Shown one piece after another: positions 37,013 to 46,657 of a stretch of 51,384 nt of DNA. Below the pieces are notes generated by a model. It was not told the DNA's origin. It ran no database searches and saw only the letters and a program-made list of their open reading frames with translations. Each line of letters starts with the position of its first letter. Position 1 is the stretch's first letter. Both the position numbers and the translations under genes were made by a program. This DNA is from Desulfosarcinaceae bacterium (GTDB taxonomy: Bacteria; Desulfobacterota; Desulfobacteria; Desulfobacterales; Desulfosarcinaceae): NCBI GenBank assembly GCA_030066015.1, contig JASJCL010000022.1:1-51384 (forward strand). Reading direction: 5' to 3'.

Positions 37013-39262
37013 TCAGGGTTGCTGCGCCTTCATGTCGAAGGTCTCGTCAAAAATGGTGACCAGCTGAAGGGTTTGCTGACTAATCTTGAGGCAGTCGTTG
37101 TTGATCCCGTAAAACAGAATGCTCAGGCGCGTTTTGGACAAGCCATTGCGGATACGGGCGATCTGTTCGGTGTCAATTGTCTCCAAGAGCTGCTTCAACG
37201 CAACGTAGTGTGCTGCGATGCGGCGGTAATCGAACACTTCACGCCGCTCCAGGACCCGGGTCGTGTCCGTTAGGAGGTTCTCCACGCAGGTGCGCACACG
37301 CTGAAGCGCCTTGCGCTGCTCCGGCAGCAGCCCGGCATGCTGATTGGAGGTATGCACATGGCAGCGCAGGATCATGTCGCGCATGCTTTCGGCGATCTCC
37401 TGGAGGGCATACACCACATAGGCATACTTGCCGGCGTGATTGGCCTCCTCCTGCCCGAGCAGGCGCAACGTTTTGAATATATTGGCGACGATGATGTTGG
37501 ACCAGGTCTGCAGCCGGTTGGTCTCACCGCGCAATTGTTTGAGCTGCCTGCGGTTCTCGGTAAGAATGCCGTCAAAGCAGGTGCTCAAGTTGTGGCGAAC
37601 CACCGCCAGATAGCGCCCGCTGGCCTCGAAGCAGCCGCGGATGGCCACATCGGCGTCGGACACGCGTTTGAGATCCAAGACCTCCATCTCCTGGGCCGCT
37701 TTTTCGCGCCGTCCGTGAATGCGAAAGTTGCGCAGCACGACGAATGCCACCAGGATCAACAGAACGGCGATGGCAATCCCCTTAAAATAGTAGAGGGCGA
37801 AGGCGAAGGTCAGGGCTACCGAGAAGGCCATCAGGGCGGTGAAGAACCAGCCGCCGATGACGGTGAGGACCCCGGTGACCCGGTACACCGCGCTTTCCAA
37901 CCCCCAGGCCCGATCCGCCAGACTGGTTCCCATGGCGACCATGAAGGTGACATAGGTGGTGGAGAGGGGCAGTTTCATGCTGGTGGCCCAGGCGACCAAG
38001 GCGCTTGCCACCATGAGATTGACGCTGGCGCGCAGCAGATCGAACTCCGGGGTGCTGCCATCATAGCCCGGCGCCGGCTGGTAGCCTTGCGGATCCAGGC
38101 GCTGATGGGCCCACCGCCGCAGCGGTGCCGGGAAGATCACCCGCACTCCCTCTAAGATGCCCACCATCATGCGGACCACGATACGGGAGAGTTGGGAAGA
38201 GTCGAAGCGTTCCAGTCCCTCCCCCTGGCGGCCCAGGTTCACCTCGGTACGGGTGACCGTGCGCGCTTTGCGCGATACCCACAAGGTCCCCACCATGATG
38301 AGTCCCGCCCCCAATAAGAAAAAGGTGTTGGTTTGAACGGACTTGGCCAGGCCGTCCATGGTGAGGGTCAAGGGCGCACTGCTGGTCTGGGCGAGGGCGT
38401 AGGCGCTGAAGCTGGCCAAGGGAACGCCCACAAAATTGACCAGATCGTTGGCGGCAAAGGCCATGGCCAAAGCGAAAGTGCCCGCCAGAACGACGGGTTT
38501 GAGGATATTGACGCGGGTAAACAGCTGCAGCACTTGGAAGAGCAGACTGAAGCCGACGAAACCGATGGTCATGATGGTCCAGGTGTGGCTCCGGATCCAG
38601 GCCACCACTTCGGGTGTCATGAAGGAGGCCCCCTTGGAGCCTTTGATCAGAATGAAATACGTGATCATGGTGAGCGCCAAGCCGCCCCACAGGCCGCCGT
38701 AGCGCCTCAACCGCCTCTGGTAGTCGAAGGTGAAGAGCAGGCGGGTGGCGAATTGGGCAAGCGCCCCGCAGCAGAAGGCGATCCCCACCGAGAGGAGGAT
38801 TCCCGAAATGATGGCCAGCGCCTTGGCGGAATTGATGTACTGCCCCAAGGCCCAGAGGCCCTCGCCGTTCAGGGTGATCTTGGCCAAAGACACCGCGATG
38901 GCCGCCCCCAGCAATTCAAACACGATGGAGACCGTCGTCGAGGTGGGCAGCCCGAAGGTGTTGAAAAAATCCAACAGCAGGACATCGGTGATCATGACGG
39001 CCATAAAAATAGTGAGCAGTTCCGGCATGAGAAAGAGGTGGGGATGAAAAATGCCCTTGCGGGCAACCTCCATCATACCGCTGGAGAAGGTCACACCGGC
39101 CAGGATGCCGAGGCTGGCGATAATCATGATGGTGCGTCGAGGGGCGACCCGGGAACCCACCGAAGAGTTTAGAAAATTGACGGCATCGTTGCTGACACCC
39201 ACCATCAGGTCCATGATGGCCATGATAAACAGGATACCGACGGCGAACAGATACAATTGCAT
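37013..39262 (-). CDS. PiT-family phosphate permease with C-terminal PhoU-like region
   Basis: 749 residues from the ATG at 39262 (GAGG upstream); an open frame to 39373 would add a non-hydrophobic leader. The PiT signature appears twice: GVSNDAVNFLNSSVGSR near the N-terminus and FAANDLVNFVGVPLASF in the second half of the permease. About ten to twelve membrane helices run to residue ~530. The last ~200 residues (from RRFRIHGR-like basic segment; ILRCHVHTSNQHAG) are helical, without membrane segments and resemble PhoU-type helical bundles. It imports phosphate driven by Na+ or H+. Anions other than phosphate are possible. A Pho-box-like repeat lies upstream. Confidence 0.85.
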   Translation of the reverse strand: MQLYLFAVGILFIMAIMDLMVGVSNDAVNFLNSSVGSRVAPRRTIMIIASLGILAGVTFSSGMMEVARKGIFHPHLFLMPELLTIFMAVMITDVLLLDFFNTFGLPTSTTVSIVFELLGAAIAVSLAKITLNGEGLWALGQYINSAKALAIISGILLSVGIAFCCGALAQFATRLLFTFDYQRRLRRYGGLWGGLALTMITYFILIKGSKGASFMTPEVVAWIRSHTWTIMTIGFVGFSLLFQVLQLFTRVNILKPVVLAGTFALAMAFAANDLVNFVGVPLASFSAYALAQTSSAPLTLTMDGLAKSVQTNTFFLLGAGLIMVGTLWVSRKARTVTRTEVNLGRQGEGLERFDSSQLSRIVVRMMVGILEGVRVIFPAPLRRWAHQRLDPQGYQPAPGYDGSTPEFDLLRASVNLMVASALVAWATSMKLPLSTTYVTFMVAMGTSLADRAWGLESAVYRVTGVLTVIGGWFFTALMAFSVALTFAFALYYFKGIAIAVLLILVAFVVLRNFRIHGRREKAAQEMEVLDLKRVSDADVAIRGCFEASGRYLAVVRHNLSTCFDGILTENRRQLKQLRGETNRLQTWSNIIVANIFKTLRLLGQEEANHAGKYAYVVYALQEIAESMRDMILRCHVHTSNQHAGLLPEQRKALQRVRTCVENLLTDTTRVLERREVFDYRRIAAHYVALKQLLETIDTEQIARIRNGLSKTRLSILFYGINNDCLKISQQTLQLVTIFDETFDMKAQQP

Positions 39263-39373
39263 AACAACCTCGACCTCATGAGAAATGGTGCCGGAGCCTC
39301 GGCGGAACATCGACCATTGACGTTGGAGCAACCGCAGAAGGAGCATTTTCGGCTGCGCCAAACTAATCGCCAA

Positions 39374-39409
39374 ATGTTAGAGAATTGTTAGCGCAAATGC
39401 AATTGTTAG
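39374..39409 (-). promoter_or_regulatory. Pho-box-like direct repeats upstream of the phosphate transporter
   Basis: On the minus strand CTAACAA-TTCT-CTAACAT are two 7-base repeats spaced by four bases, the 11-base period of PhoB boxes; a third CTAACAA lies 18 bases further upstream. They lie 110-150 bases before the transporter start. Binding by a PhoB-like regulator is inferred. Confidence 0.5.
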
Positions 39410-39517
39410 AAAATGATGAGGCGAATTAAAAATCGGCGGCGGGACGGGAGCGCTGGCCCGGCTGAGGGCATGCCGGCGGTTATGGGTGAGAGCGGGTCGG
39501 GGCGCTGATGCACCATA

Positions 39518-40027
39518 TTATTTGGTGCGGTCCTGAAGGGCGTCCAGTGCTTCCTTGGTGGCCAGATATTTTTCGGTGGTCACCCGCAGGCGCTGCGCCA
39601 GTGCCTCAGCGAAGCCCCGATAGAGCGTATAGCGGAACGCGTAGCGGTTGTTGGTGGGCAGGCGGTCAATGTGGGCCAAGTTGATGCGAAGGCAGCTCAC
39701 CGCCGTCACCGCCTGGACAGAGGCGGAGCGCATCCCGTAGTCGATGACGCCCATCTCGCCGAACAGGTCGCCGATGCGCTGGAGGCTGGCCATTTCACGA
39801 CCCCGTTTGACGATGCGGACCTTACCGGATAGAAGATAGTAGATCCAGCCCCCATAACTGCCCTCGGCAATAATGGTGTCCCCAGGATCGAACGCGTCGA
39901 TCCGGCTGATGCGGGCCAGGTCTTGAAGGGCGTCGTCGGCCAGCAGATCCAGGGCCGGCATACGCCGCAGCGTCTCGGCAATCAGTGCTTCGCTATGGTT
40001 CGATTTACCAGCAGTGTCTTCCGCCAT
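39518..40027 (-). CDS. Cyclic nucleotide-binding domain protein
   Basis: 169 residues from the ATG at 40027; an in-frame TTG at 40057 is possible. Residues ~35-150 form a cNMP-binding fold (FDPGDTIIAEGSYGGWIYYLLSG, interrupted by KVRIVKRG, then GDLFGEMGVIDYGMRSASVQA). No helix-turn-helix follows, so it is not a CRP-type regulator but a stand-alone sensor or adaptor. The key Arg of the phosphate-binding cassette is seen in MRSASV. It stands alone between the PiT gene and divergent sat. A second cNMP domain occurs in the MMPL fusion at 8582. Confidence 0.82.
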   Translation of the reverse strand: MAEDTAGKSNHSEALIAETLRRMPALDLLADDALQDLARISRIDAFDPGDTIIAEGSYGGWIYYLLSGKVRIVKRGREMASLQRIGDLFGEMGVIDYGMRSASVQAVTAVSCLRINLAHIDRLPTNNRYAFRYTLYRGFAEALAQRLRVTTEKYLATKEALDALQDRTK

Positions 40028-40116
40028 TCCGCGCGCCCCTCTGACGGCAGGATTCAACGATAGAATTCGTTAACATAACACCAGCTTTGGGGGTTGATCA
40101 ACCGCACATAATGCGC

Positions 40117-40145
40117 TTGACAAAGAATCCCATCCCTAATAGGTA
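40117..40145 (+). promoter_or_regulatory. Candidate sigma-70 promoter of sat
   Basis: TTGACA (40117-40122) and TAGGTA (40140-40145) are separated by 17 bases. The -35 element is perfect, the -10 is weak. It lies about 95 bases before the sat start. Confidence 0.45.
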
Positions 40146-40239
40146 TGGTCTCTTGAACCCCTCTCGGAACACACATCTGCCGAACGCAGGGTCGCGTCGC
40201 AGATACGATCATAAAAATCATGAAAGGAGACGGAAACAC

Positions 40240-41511
40240 ATGTCAAATCTGATCCCCCCCCATGGCGGCAAAGGGCTCACCATCTGCTTGCTGGAAGGCG
40301 CCGAGCGTGAGGCAGAACTGAAAAAGGCCGAAGGCCTCAAGAAGGTGACCATTTCGCCGCGTGTCAAAGGTGACCTGATCATGATCGGCAACGGTGGCTT
40401 CAGCCCCCTGACCGGTTTCATGACCAAGGCCGACTGGAAAGGTGTCTGCGAGAGTTTCCTGACGGCCGATGGCACCTTCTGGCCGGTGCCGGTGTGCCTC
40501 GACGTGGATCAGGCCGATGCCGAAGCCATCGCCGATGGCGACGAGATCGCCCTCTACGATCCGGAAAACGACGAGATCATGGCCACGATGAAGGTCACCG
40601 AGAAGTTCGCTCTCAGCGTCGAGGACAAGAAGTGGGAATGCGAGAAAGTCTTCATGGGCGAAGGCACCCCCACGGCGGAAGAGTTCTGGAAGATCGCCGA
40701 AGAGGATCATCCTGGTGTACAGATGGTCATGGGGCAGAAGGATGTCAACCTGGCCGGCCCGGTCAAGGTGCTGAGCGAGGGCGAGTATCCCACCGAGTTC
40801 GCCGATGTGTATCATCGTCCTGCTGAATCCCGTCAGCTGTTCGAGGAGCGCGGGTGGAGCGAAGTGGCTGCCCTGCAGCTGCGCAACCCCATGCACCGCT
40901 CCCACGAATACCTCTGCAAGATCGCCGTTGAGGTCTGCGACGGCGTCTACATTCACTCGCTGGTGGGCAATCTCAAACCCGGCGATATCCCAGCCGATGT
41001 GCGCGTCAAATGCATCGACGCCCTGGTGAAACACTACTTCGTCGAGAAAAACGTCATCCAAGGCGGCTATCCCCTGGATATGCGCTATGCCGGTCCGCGC
41101 GAAGGCCTCCTGCACGCCGTCTTCCGTCAGAACTATGGCTGCTCCAAGATGATCATCGGCCGCGACCACGCCGGCGTGGGCGACTTCTACGGCATGTTCG
41201 AAGCCCAGACCATCTTCGACAAGATCCCCAGCCCCGAGGGCGGTAAGGGTCTCCTCTGCCAGCCCCTGAAGATCGACTGGACCTTCTACTGCTACAAGTG
41301 CGACGGCATGGCCTCCCTGAGAACCTGCCCCCACGAGAAAGAGGACCGTGTTCTGCTCTCCGGCACCATGTTGCGCAAAATGCTGTCCGAGGGCGGTGAA
41401 CTGCCCGACCACTTCGGCCGTGACGAGGTTGTCGCTATCCTGCGCGAGTACTACGAGGGCCTCACCGACAAGGTCGAGATCAAGACCCACAAGGCGGCCA
41501 CCGGTAACTAG
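40240..41511 (+). CDS. sat: Sulfate adenylyltransferase (dissimilatory)
   Basis: 423 residues from the ATG at 40240, which has AAAGGAGA upstream; the open frame reaches further to 40087 but matches nothing. Sat makes adenosine phosphosulfate from ATP and sulfate, the first step of sulfate respiration. Active-site motifs are [14 protein letters not shown] and [14 protein letters not shown]-terminal zinc-type cysteine group ([19 protein letters not shown]) is as in homologues from sulfate reducers. It faces qmoC across two terminators, so it is transcribed separately from and toward the apr-qmo genes. Confidence 0.97.
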   Translation: MSNLIPPHGGKGLTICLLEGAEREAELKKAEGLKKVTISPRVKGDLIMIGNGGFSPLTGFMTKADWKGVCESFLTADGTFWPVPVCLDVDQADAEAIADGDEIALYDPENDEIMATMKVTEKFALSVEDKKWECEKVFMGEGTPTAEEFWKIAEEDHPGVQMVMGQKDVNLAGPVKVLSEGEYPTEFADVYHRPAESRQLFEERGWSEVAALQLRNPMHRSHEYLCKIAVEVCDGVYIHSLVGNLKPGDIPADVRVKCIDALVKHYFVEKNVIQGGYPLDMRYAGPREGLLHAVFRQNYGCSKMIIGRDHAGVGDFYGMFEAQTIFDKIPSPEGGKGLLCQPLKIDWTFYCYKCDGMASLRTCPHEKEDRVLLSGTMLRKMLSEGGELPDHFGRDEVVAILREYYEGLTDKVEIKTHKAATGN

Positions 41512-41555
41512 GCCACAGGGGATAAATACCCAGACAGCCTGAAGCAAGTTCCTAA

Positions 41556-41592
41556 AAGGGCGTCCCGCAGTTTACGCGGGGCGCCTTTTTCA
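41556..41592 (+). terminator. Terminator of sat
   Basis: GGCGTCCCGC pairs with GCGGGGCGCC (10 bp with one G-U) around a six-base loop, followed by TTTTT. It lies about 45 bases past the sat stop. Confidence 0.88.
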
Positions 41593-41721
41593 TTTGCGCG
41601 AGAGGCCAAGGCCGCAACACCATTCGAAACGCTGGACGGACCATTTTGGTTCAGCTGAAGTATGAGCGCGTAGAGCGCGCTTCGGCCGATTAGACAACAC
41701 GGCGATTTAACCGCACAAAAT

Positions 41722-41756
41722 AAAAGGAGCCGTCCCAGGAGACGGCTCCTTTTTTA
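41722..41756. terminator. Bidirectional terminator, mainly for qmoC
   Basis: GGAGCCGTC pairs with GACGGCTCC around a short loop, flanked by A runs and TTTTTT so that it can act in both directions. It lies 40 bases after the qmoC stop on the minus strand and backs up the sat terminator on the plus strand. Confidence 0.88.
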
Positions 41757-41795
41757 CTTTTCAATCAGCGTAGAGGCTTGCGGCAGCCTGGGCAA

Positions 41796-42938
41796 TTACT
41801 TTCGTCCGCTATACTCCTGATAGGTCATGGCCACGGTGCGGTAGACGATATGGGCCAGTTTGGAAAACGGCGTGTAGGCGAAGAGGGCCCACACGAAAAT
41901 GATATGGATCCAGTAGACGATGGCCATCAAACCGAAGGCCCCGCCCAAGCGCAGCAGCTGGGTCAGCATGCCGGTGATGCCCAGGGCCAGCACCATGCCC
42001 ACCAGGTACCAGTCCCAGTAGGTGGTGGCCTCGTCGCCCATCCGCTTTTTCATCAAAATCAATCCGCCGATGATCAGGGCCAGGCCGCCCAGATTGCCCA
42101 GCCATTTGACCGGGTTGATCTGACGATACGGGCCTTCGATGTGGAAGATCCACTCGGCGACGAAAAAGCTGCCCGTCACGATGAAGAGGGCGATGAAGCC
42201 GAAGAGCACCATCATGTGGGGGGTGGCCCGGTCGGCATTGTCGGTGCACTCATTGAACTTGTCGTGCTTGAGAATCGTCGGTACGGTTTTGATCAGCGCC
42301 TGCACAAAGCCGGCGGGGTCGATGGTGGTCTTGTCCGTTTTGCCCTCTGCCACGGCATTTTCATGGATGGCCGAGATGAAGCGTTTGAGCCCCAGGGCGA
42401 ATACGGCGATGGCGCCGGTGAAGGTGGGAATCATGATGATGTCCACCAGGTAGTTGTTGATGTAGCTGTGGCCCCAGAGGTGGTCGCCGGTGGGGGCGAA
42501 GTTGAGCCAGTTGATCCCCACCATCTTGAGCAGCAGTCCCACCACCAGGAAGATCACCGCCGGGATGGCCAGCAGAATGGGCAGCTTCTTGGGGTCGCTG
42601 ACCATCTTGGCGAGGGCTTTGGGCGTGGCGTATTCCGCCACGGCGGCGGTCCGCAGTGCGGCCAGGACGTCTCCCGGTTTGGCCCCGCGGGGGCACTTGG
42701 TACTGCAGTCACCGCAGTTGTGGCACAGCCAGATGTCGCCGCTGTTGATCAGGCGGTCTTTGAGACCCCACGAGGCGGCTATCATCTCCTTGCGGGGATA
42801 GGGTTTGGTGTCCGGGCTGATGGGACAGGCCACGGCACAGGTGGCGCACTGGTAGCACTTCTTGACATCGGCGCCGCCCAGGCGGGAGACTTCCTCGATA
42901 AACCCAACATCTGGTTCGACAAGATATGAATCTGCCAT
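41796..42938 (-). CDS. qmoC: Quinone-interacting oxidoreductase membrane subunit QmoC
   Basis: 380 residues. The N-terminal part binds two [4Fe-4S] clusters (CYQCATCAVACP and CHNCGDCSTKCP), as HdrC. The rest has five to six membrane helices of the cytochrome b (HdrE/NarI) type with likely haem histidines. QmoABC passes electrons from the menaquinone pool to AprAB or a partner. AGGAGG precedes the ATG. Last gene of the qmo run, 93 bases after qmoB with a hairpin in between. Confidence 0.96.
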   Translation of the reverse strand: MADSYLVEPDVGFIEEVSRLGGADVKKCYQCATCAVACPISPDTKPYPRKEMIAASWGLKDRLINSGDIWLCHNCGDCSTKCPRGAKPGDVLAALRTAAVAEYATPKALAKMVSDPKKLPILLAIPAVIFLVVGLLLKMVGINWLNFAPTGDHLWGHSYINNYLVDIIMIPTFTGAIAVFALGLKRFISAIHENAVAEGKTDKTTIDPAGFVQALIKTVPTILKHDKFNECTDNADRATPHMMVLFGFIALFIVTGSFFVAEWIFHIEGPYRQINPVKWLGNLGGLALIIGGLILMKKRMGDEATTYWDWYLVGMVLALGITGMLTQLLRLGGAFGLMAIVYWIHIIFVWALFAYTPFSKLAHIVYRTVAMTYQEYSGRK

Positions 42939-42984
42939 GGATAATTCCTCCTAACTAGGCAAACAATGCTGTATGACAACCGGC

Positions 42985-43014
42985 CCAGGGCAGCGGCAGA
43001 CCGCTGCCCTGGGT
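42985..43014 (-). promoter_or_regulatory. Perfect hairpin between qmoB and qmoC
   Basis: CCCAGGGCAGCGG and CCGCTGCCCTGGG form a 13-bp perfect stem with a four-base loop. No T run follows on the minus strand, so it is more likely an RNA processing or stabilising element, or a weak attenuator that adjusts the amount of the membrane subunit. Confidence 0.6.
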
Positions 43015-43031
43015 GAAAGATCCCGGGCGGT

Positions 43032-45368
43032 TTAGAAGCCCTTGAAGGGGTTGGGTCCCAGACCTTCGATCAAGTCCACGAAATCGTTTATGATCGTGGG
43101 GACCTTGTCGTATTCGTCGATGGCCACTTGGAACTGGGCCACGCGCTCCTCCTCCAAGGCCAGGCTTTGCAGGGCGTCGCCGATCTTCTTCATACGGATT
43201 TCGGCCAGTTCGCTGCCCTTGACGAAGTGACACTGGTAATCGTCGCCGTGCTTGCAACCCAGGAGGAAAACGCCGTCCATCCCCTGGGAGAGAGCGTCCT
43301 TGATCCAGATCACGTTCACCGACCCCAGGCAGCGGACCGGGATGAGGCGTACATCAGCGGAGTAGCTGAGCCGGTTCAGGCCGACGACGTCCAGGGCCGG
43401 ATACGCGTCATTCTCGCACACCAATCCGAGGATCCGCAGGGGCGGCTCTTCGTAGTCGTCTTCGCTGGGCACCCCCACGGCTTTGACCATGGAGCCGATA
43501 CTGTCAATATTGTAATCGGCGAAGCCGATGATGCGCTCGGGGCAAGCCCCCATGCAGGTGCCGCAGCGGCGGCAGCGATTGGGGTTGGGTTTGGGTGTCC
43601 CCTTCTCATCGTCGTCCAGGGCGCCGAAGGGGCACTCTTCGGTGCAACGTTTGCACTGGGTACATCTCTGGAAGAAGAAGTCGGGGAAGGTCAAATCACC
43701 CGACCGCGGATGCACGGAAACGCCGCGGCAGGCACACTCAATACTCTGGATCGCCTTGAGGGCGGCACCGCTGGCGTCTTCCATGGACTCTTCAACCGTC
43801 ATGCTGCGACGGACCGCGCCGGCGGCATAGATGCCCGTCCGTTGGGTCTCGTAGGGAAAGCATATGAAATTGCTATCGCAATATCCCTTGAAGAGGTCGA
43901 TGTCGCGGAAGGCCGGTCCCTGACGATAGGCCATATTGACCACCGGGTCGTCCACAGTCGCCGGCACCATACCAGCGCCGAGGACCACCAGGTCGGCCTT
44001 CACCTGGAGTTTTTCACCCAGGAGCGTGTTGGTGGCATCGACGACAAGGCCGTCGCCGTTCTTACCGACCTTGACCACCTGACCCTTGGACATGAAAATG
44101 CCCGGATCCTGCTGGAGGTTCTTGTAGAAAAGCTCAGACAGGCCGGGCGTCCGCATGTGCTGGTAGAAGATATAGGCCTTCCCGTCGCTGTAATCCTCGC
44201 GGACATACTTGGCCTGCTTGAGGGCCACCATGCTGGTCACCGCGCCGGCATATTCAAAATCGTCGTCGTTTTCATCTTTCCCCGGGCTCTGGACGAACAC
44301 CACCGATTTGGCTTCCTTACCGTCCGAGGGTCGCATGAGCTTGCCCTTTTTGGCCAGCATCTCAAACTCGGCATTGGTAATGACGTCGGGCGAGTCGCCA
44401 TATCCCAGGTGAGCGAAGGCGTCGCCCTCTGGCTTGGCCGGCTGCCAGCCGGCGGCCAGGATCACCGCCCCGTATTTCTCGCCGTCGGGATCGAATTGCA
44501 GGATATCCTCCCTGCCGGCATTGTACTCGAGGTACTTCTCGTGCTGCGCCTCCACGTCCAGCTCCTTGCCGTCCGCGTCCACCTTCATCTCTTCTGGCAG
44601 GGGATAGGGAACGTCGAAGGGAATCTTCTCGCCCGGCTTCTTAAGGGTCACGGTGAAATCGCCCGGTTCGCCAGCGATGCGGGCCACAACGGTCTCCGTC
44701 TTGATGCTGATCTTGCTGTCGGACTCGACCGCCGCGATCTTGTCGGCCACCATGGGCGGTGACAGATCGGTATAGGGCGCGGCGACGGGGAGTTGACTGC
44801 GCCAATTGTTGGCCTGGCCGCCGAGGACGGCTTCCTTCTCCACCAGGGTCACTTCGTAGCCGGCCGCGGCCGCGTCCAGGGCCGCCGACATGCCGGTCAT
44901 ACCGCCGCCGATCACCAAGATGCGGTTGGAGAAGGACTCCACCTCGTAGGCCTCGGGCAGCGTGATCTTCTCGACCCGCGCCATGCCCATCTTGATGTAG
45001 TCTTCGGCCATCATCTGGAGGCGATCGAAATGGACACCGTCATCCTTCTGCTCTTCGGTGACCACGGGATAGGCATCGCGCGGATGGGACCACACCACGC
45101 CTTCACGCAGGTTGACCCGATCGACCAGGCAGTTGTCGAAACGGAAGGTATCGAAATTCACCCGGCGGGAGCAGGCACCGATCACCAAGGTATTGGTGCC
45201 CTCGGTGATATCGCCCTTGAGTAGTTCGACGCCGGCGTTGCTACACAGAAAGGGGTGGGTTTTTACCGGCAGGCCTTCCTCTTTGGGCACACCACACAAT
45301 GCATCGATATCCAATGCATCGCCAATGCCGCAACCCGTGCAGATATAGACACCATATTTCTTATCCAT
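43032..45368 (-). CDS. qmoB: Quinone-interacting oxidoreductase subunit QmoB
   Basis: 778 residues. It opens with YICTGCGIGDALD, then an HdrA-like FAD domain (VIGGGMTGMSAALDAA near 151), two ferredoxin-type clusters (CTQCKRCTEECPFGAL near 569; CRRCGTCMGACPERI) and a C-terminal MvhD-like [2Fe-2S] domain (GLVCENDAYPAL, PVRCLGSV, LLGCKHGDDYQC). The domain order is that of QmoB. It links the soluble QmoA to the membrane subunit. GGAGG precedes the ATG, 11 bases after the qmoA stop. Confidence 0.97.
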   Translation of the reverse strand: MDKKYGVYICTGCGIGDALDIDALCGVPKEEGLPVKTHPFLCSNAGVELLKGDITEGTNTLVIGACSRRVNFDTFRFDNCLVDRVNLREGVVWSHPRDAYPVVTEEQKDDGVHFDRLQMMAEDYIKMGMARVEKITLPEAYEVESFSNRILVIGGGMTGMSAALDAAAAGYEVTLVEKEAVLGGQANNWRSQLPVAAPYTDLSPPMVADKIAAVESDSKISIKTETVVARIAGEPGDFTVTLKKPGEKIPFDVPYPLPEEMKVDADGKELDVEAQHEKYLEYNAGREDILQFDPDGEKYGAVILAAGWQPAKPEGDAFAHLGYGDSPDVITNAEFEMLAKKGKLMRPSDGKEAKSVVFVQSPGKDENDDDFEYAGAVTSMVALKQAKYVREDYSDGKAYIFYQHMRTPGLSELFYKNLQQDPGIFMSKGQVVKVGKNGDGLVVDATNTLLGEKLQVKADLVVLGAGMVPATVDDPVVNMAYRQGPAFRDIDLFKGYCDSNFICFPYETQRTGIYAAGAVRRSMTVEESMEDASGAALKAIQSIECACRGVSVHPRSGDLTFPDFFFQRCTQCKRCTEECPFGALDDDEKGTPKPNPNRCRRCGTCMGACPERIIGFADYNIDSIGSMVKAVGVPSEDDYEEPPLRILGLVCENDAYPALDVVGLNRLSYSADVRLIPVRCLGSVNVIWIKDALSQGMDGVFLLGCKHGDDYQCHFVKGSELAEIRMKKIGDALQSLALEEERVAQFQVAIDEYDKVPTIINDFVDLIEGLGPNPFKGF

Positions 45369-45379
45369 GGATTAACCTC

Positions 45380-46657
45380 CTACTTCCTCGCCAGGGTTTG
45401 AATCGCCTTGAGGGCCATACCGGTCGCGTTCTGATTGGACGATACCACGTCGGCCGGTTTGTTGGCGCAGCCTGCCGCGAACATGCCGCCCGTGTCGAAA
45501 TCGTTGATGATGAAACCATCTTCCGTCATGGTCAGATCCGCCGACAGCTTGGCGTTGGCGGCCGTGGGCTGCATGCCGGTGGCGAGGACGACCATGTCGA
45601 CGGTCTGGCGCACCTTCTCCCCGCTGACCGCATCCTCGGCCACGACGGTGACCTGACGGCTGGACGGATCTTCGCTGACCTCGGCGACCTTGCCCTTTAC
45701 GAAGAAGACCTTCTCGTCCGCTTTGATCATGTTATAGAATTTCTCGTAGCGCTGCCCGGGCGCACGCATATCGATGTAGAAGATGTACACTTCGGCCTCG
45801 GGATACCGCTCGCGGATGTAGGTGGCCTGCTTGAGGGACGCCATGCAGCAGATGTAGGAACAATAGGGCAGGTGGTTCTCGTCGCGGGAACCGGCGCACT
45901 GGACGAAGGCCACGCTTTCCGGCGCCTTGTCGTCGCTGGGACGCAGGATCTGCCCCTTGGTGGGTCCGTTGGGCGCTGCCATGCGCTCGAGCATCATGTT
46001 GGTGACGATATTGTCGTACTGGCCGAACCCCAGGTTGTCGATGCGGGTGGCGTCGTAGGGCTCCCACCCCGTCGCCCAGACGATGCTGCCGACCTTGAGA
46101 TCGAGGCTCTTCGGTTCCATCTCCAGATCGATGGCGTCGTATTCACAGGCCTCCTTGGCCTTGGTGGCGTCATCGGTGCCGATGATCTGAGGAGAGATCA
46201 CATAGCGCGCCGGAAACGCCATCTCAAATGGCAGGTAGGCGCCCTTGCTGCGATCCATGCCGAAGTTGAACTCGTTGGAGATCTCCATGTCGCAGGCTTC
46301 GGCGCAGGCCCCACAGAGCGTGCAGTTCTCATTGACATAACGCGGGCTGACCTTCACGCTGACCGCATAATCACCGGGCGCACCGTCGACCTTCTCCACC
46401 TCGGCCTGGGTGAGCACCGTGATGCGGGGGTTGTCCTTGATGCGCCGGAAGTTGATCTCAAGGCCGCAGGTGGGGGGACAGAGCTTGGGAAAGTACTGAT
46501 TCAGCTGCGCCACGCGCCCGCCCAGATACGGGTTCTTCTCGACAAGATACACTTCGTAGCCCACTTCGGCCGCTTCCAGCGCGGTGGTCAGGCCGGCGAT
46601 GCCGCCGCCCACCACCATGATGCTTCCACTCACAGGGGCTGATTGGTCGTTTGTCAT
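45380..46657 (-). CDS. qmoA: Quinone-interacting oxidoreductase subunit QmoA
   Basis: 425 residues, HdrA-like flavoprotein. FAD-binding segment IMVVGGGIAGLTTALEAA is at the N-terminus; a cysteine cluster CPPTCGLEINF and a ferredoxin-type CTLCGACAEACD follow; a second dinucleotide site is near VVLATGMQPTAANA. Start is supported by GGAGGG upstream. First gene of the qmo run, about 460 bases after aprA with a terminator in the gap, so it probably has its own promoter. Confidence 0.96.
   Translation of the reverse strand: MTNDQSAPVSGSIMVVGGGIAGLTTALEAAEVGYEVYLVEKNPYLGGRVAQLNQYFPKLCPPTCGLEINFRRIKDNPRITVLTQAEVEKVDGAPGDYAVSVKVSPRYVNENCTLCGACAEACDMEISNEFNFGMDRSKGAYLPFEMAFPARYVISPQIIGTDDATKAKEACEYDAIDLEMEPKSLDLKVGSIVWATGWEPYDATRIDNLGFGQYDNIVTNMMLERMAAPNGPTKGQILRPSDDKAPESVAFVQCAGSRDENHLPYCSYICCMASLKQATYIRERYPEAEVYIFYIDMRAPGQRYEKFYNMIKADEKVFFVKGKVAEVSEDPSSRQVTVVAEDAVSGEKVRQTVDMVVLATGMQPTAANAKLSADLTMTEDGFIINDFDTGGMFAAGCANKPADVVSSNQNATGMALKAIQTLARK

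Noticed and set aside
43128-44762. Long open frame of 544 codons antisense to qmoB
   Set aside because: It mirrors the codon pattern of a GC-rich gene, has no ribosome site or recognisable domain, and qmoB is certain. The same holds for long antisense frames over aprA (47228-48736), qmoA (45299-46642) and the MMPL gene (10277-11320).
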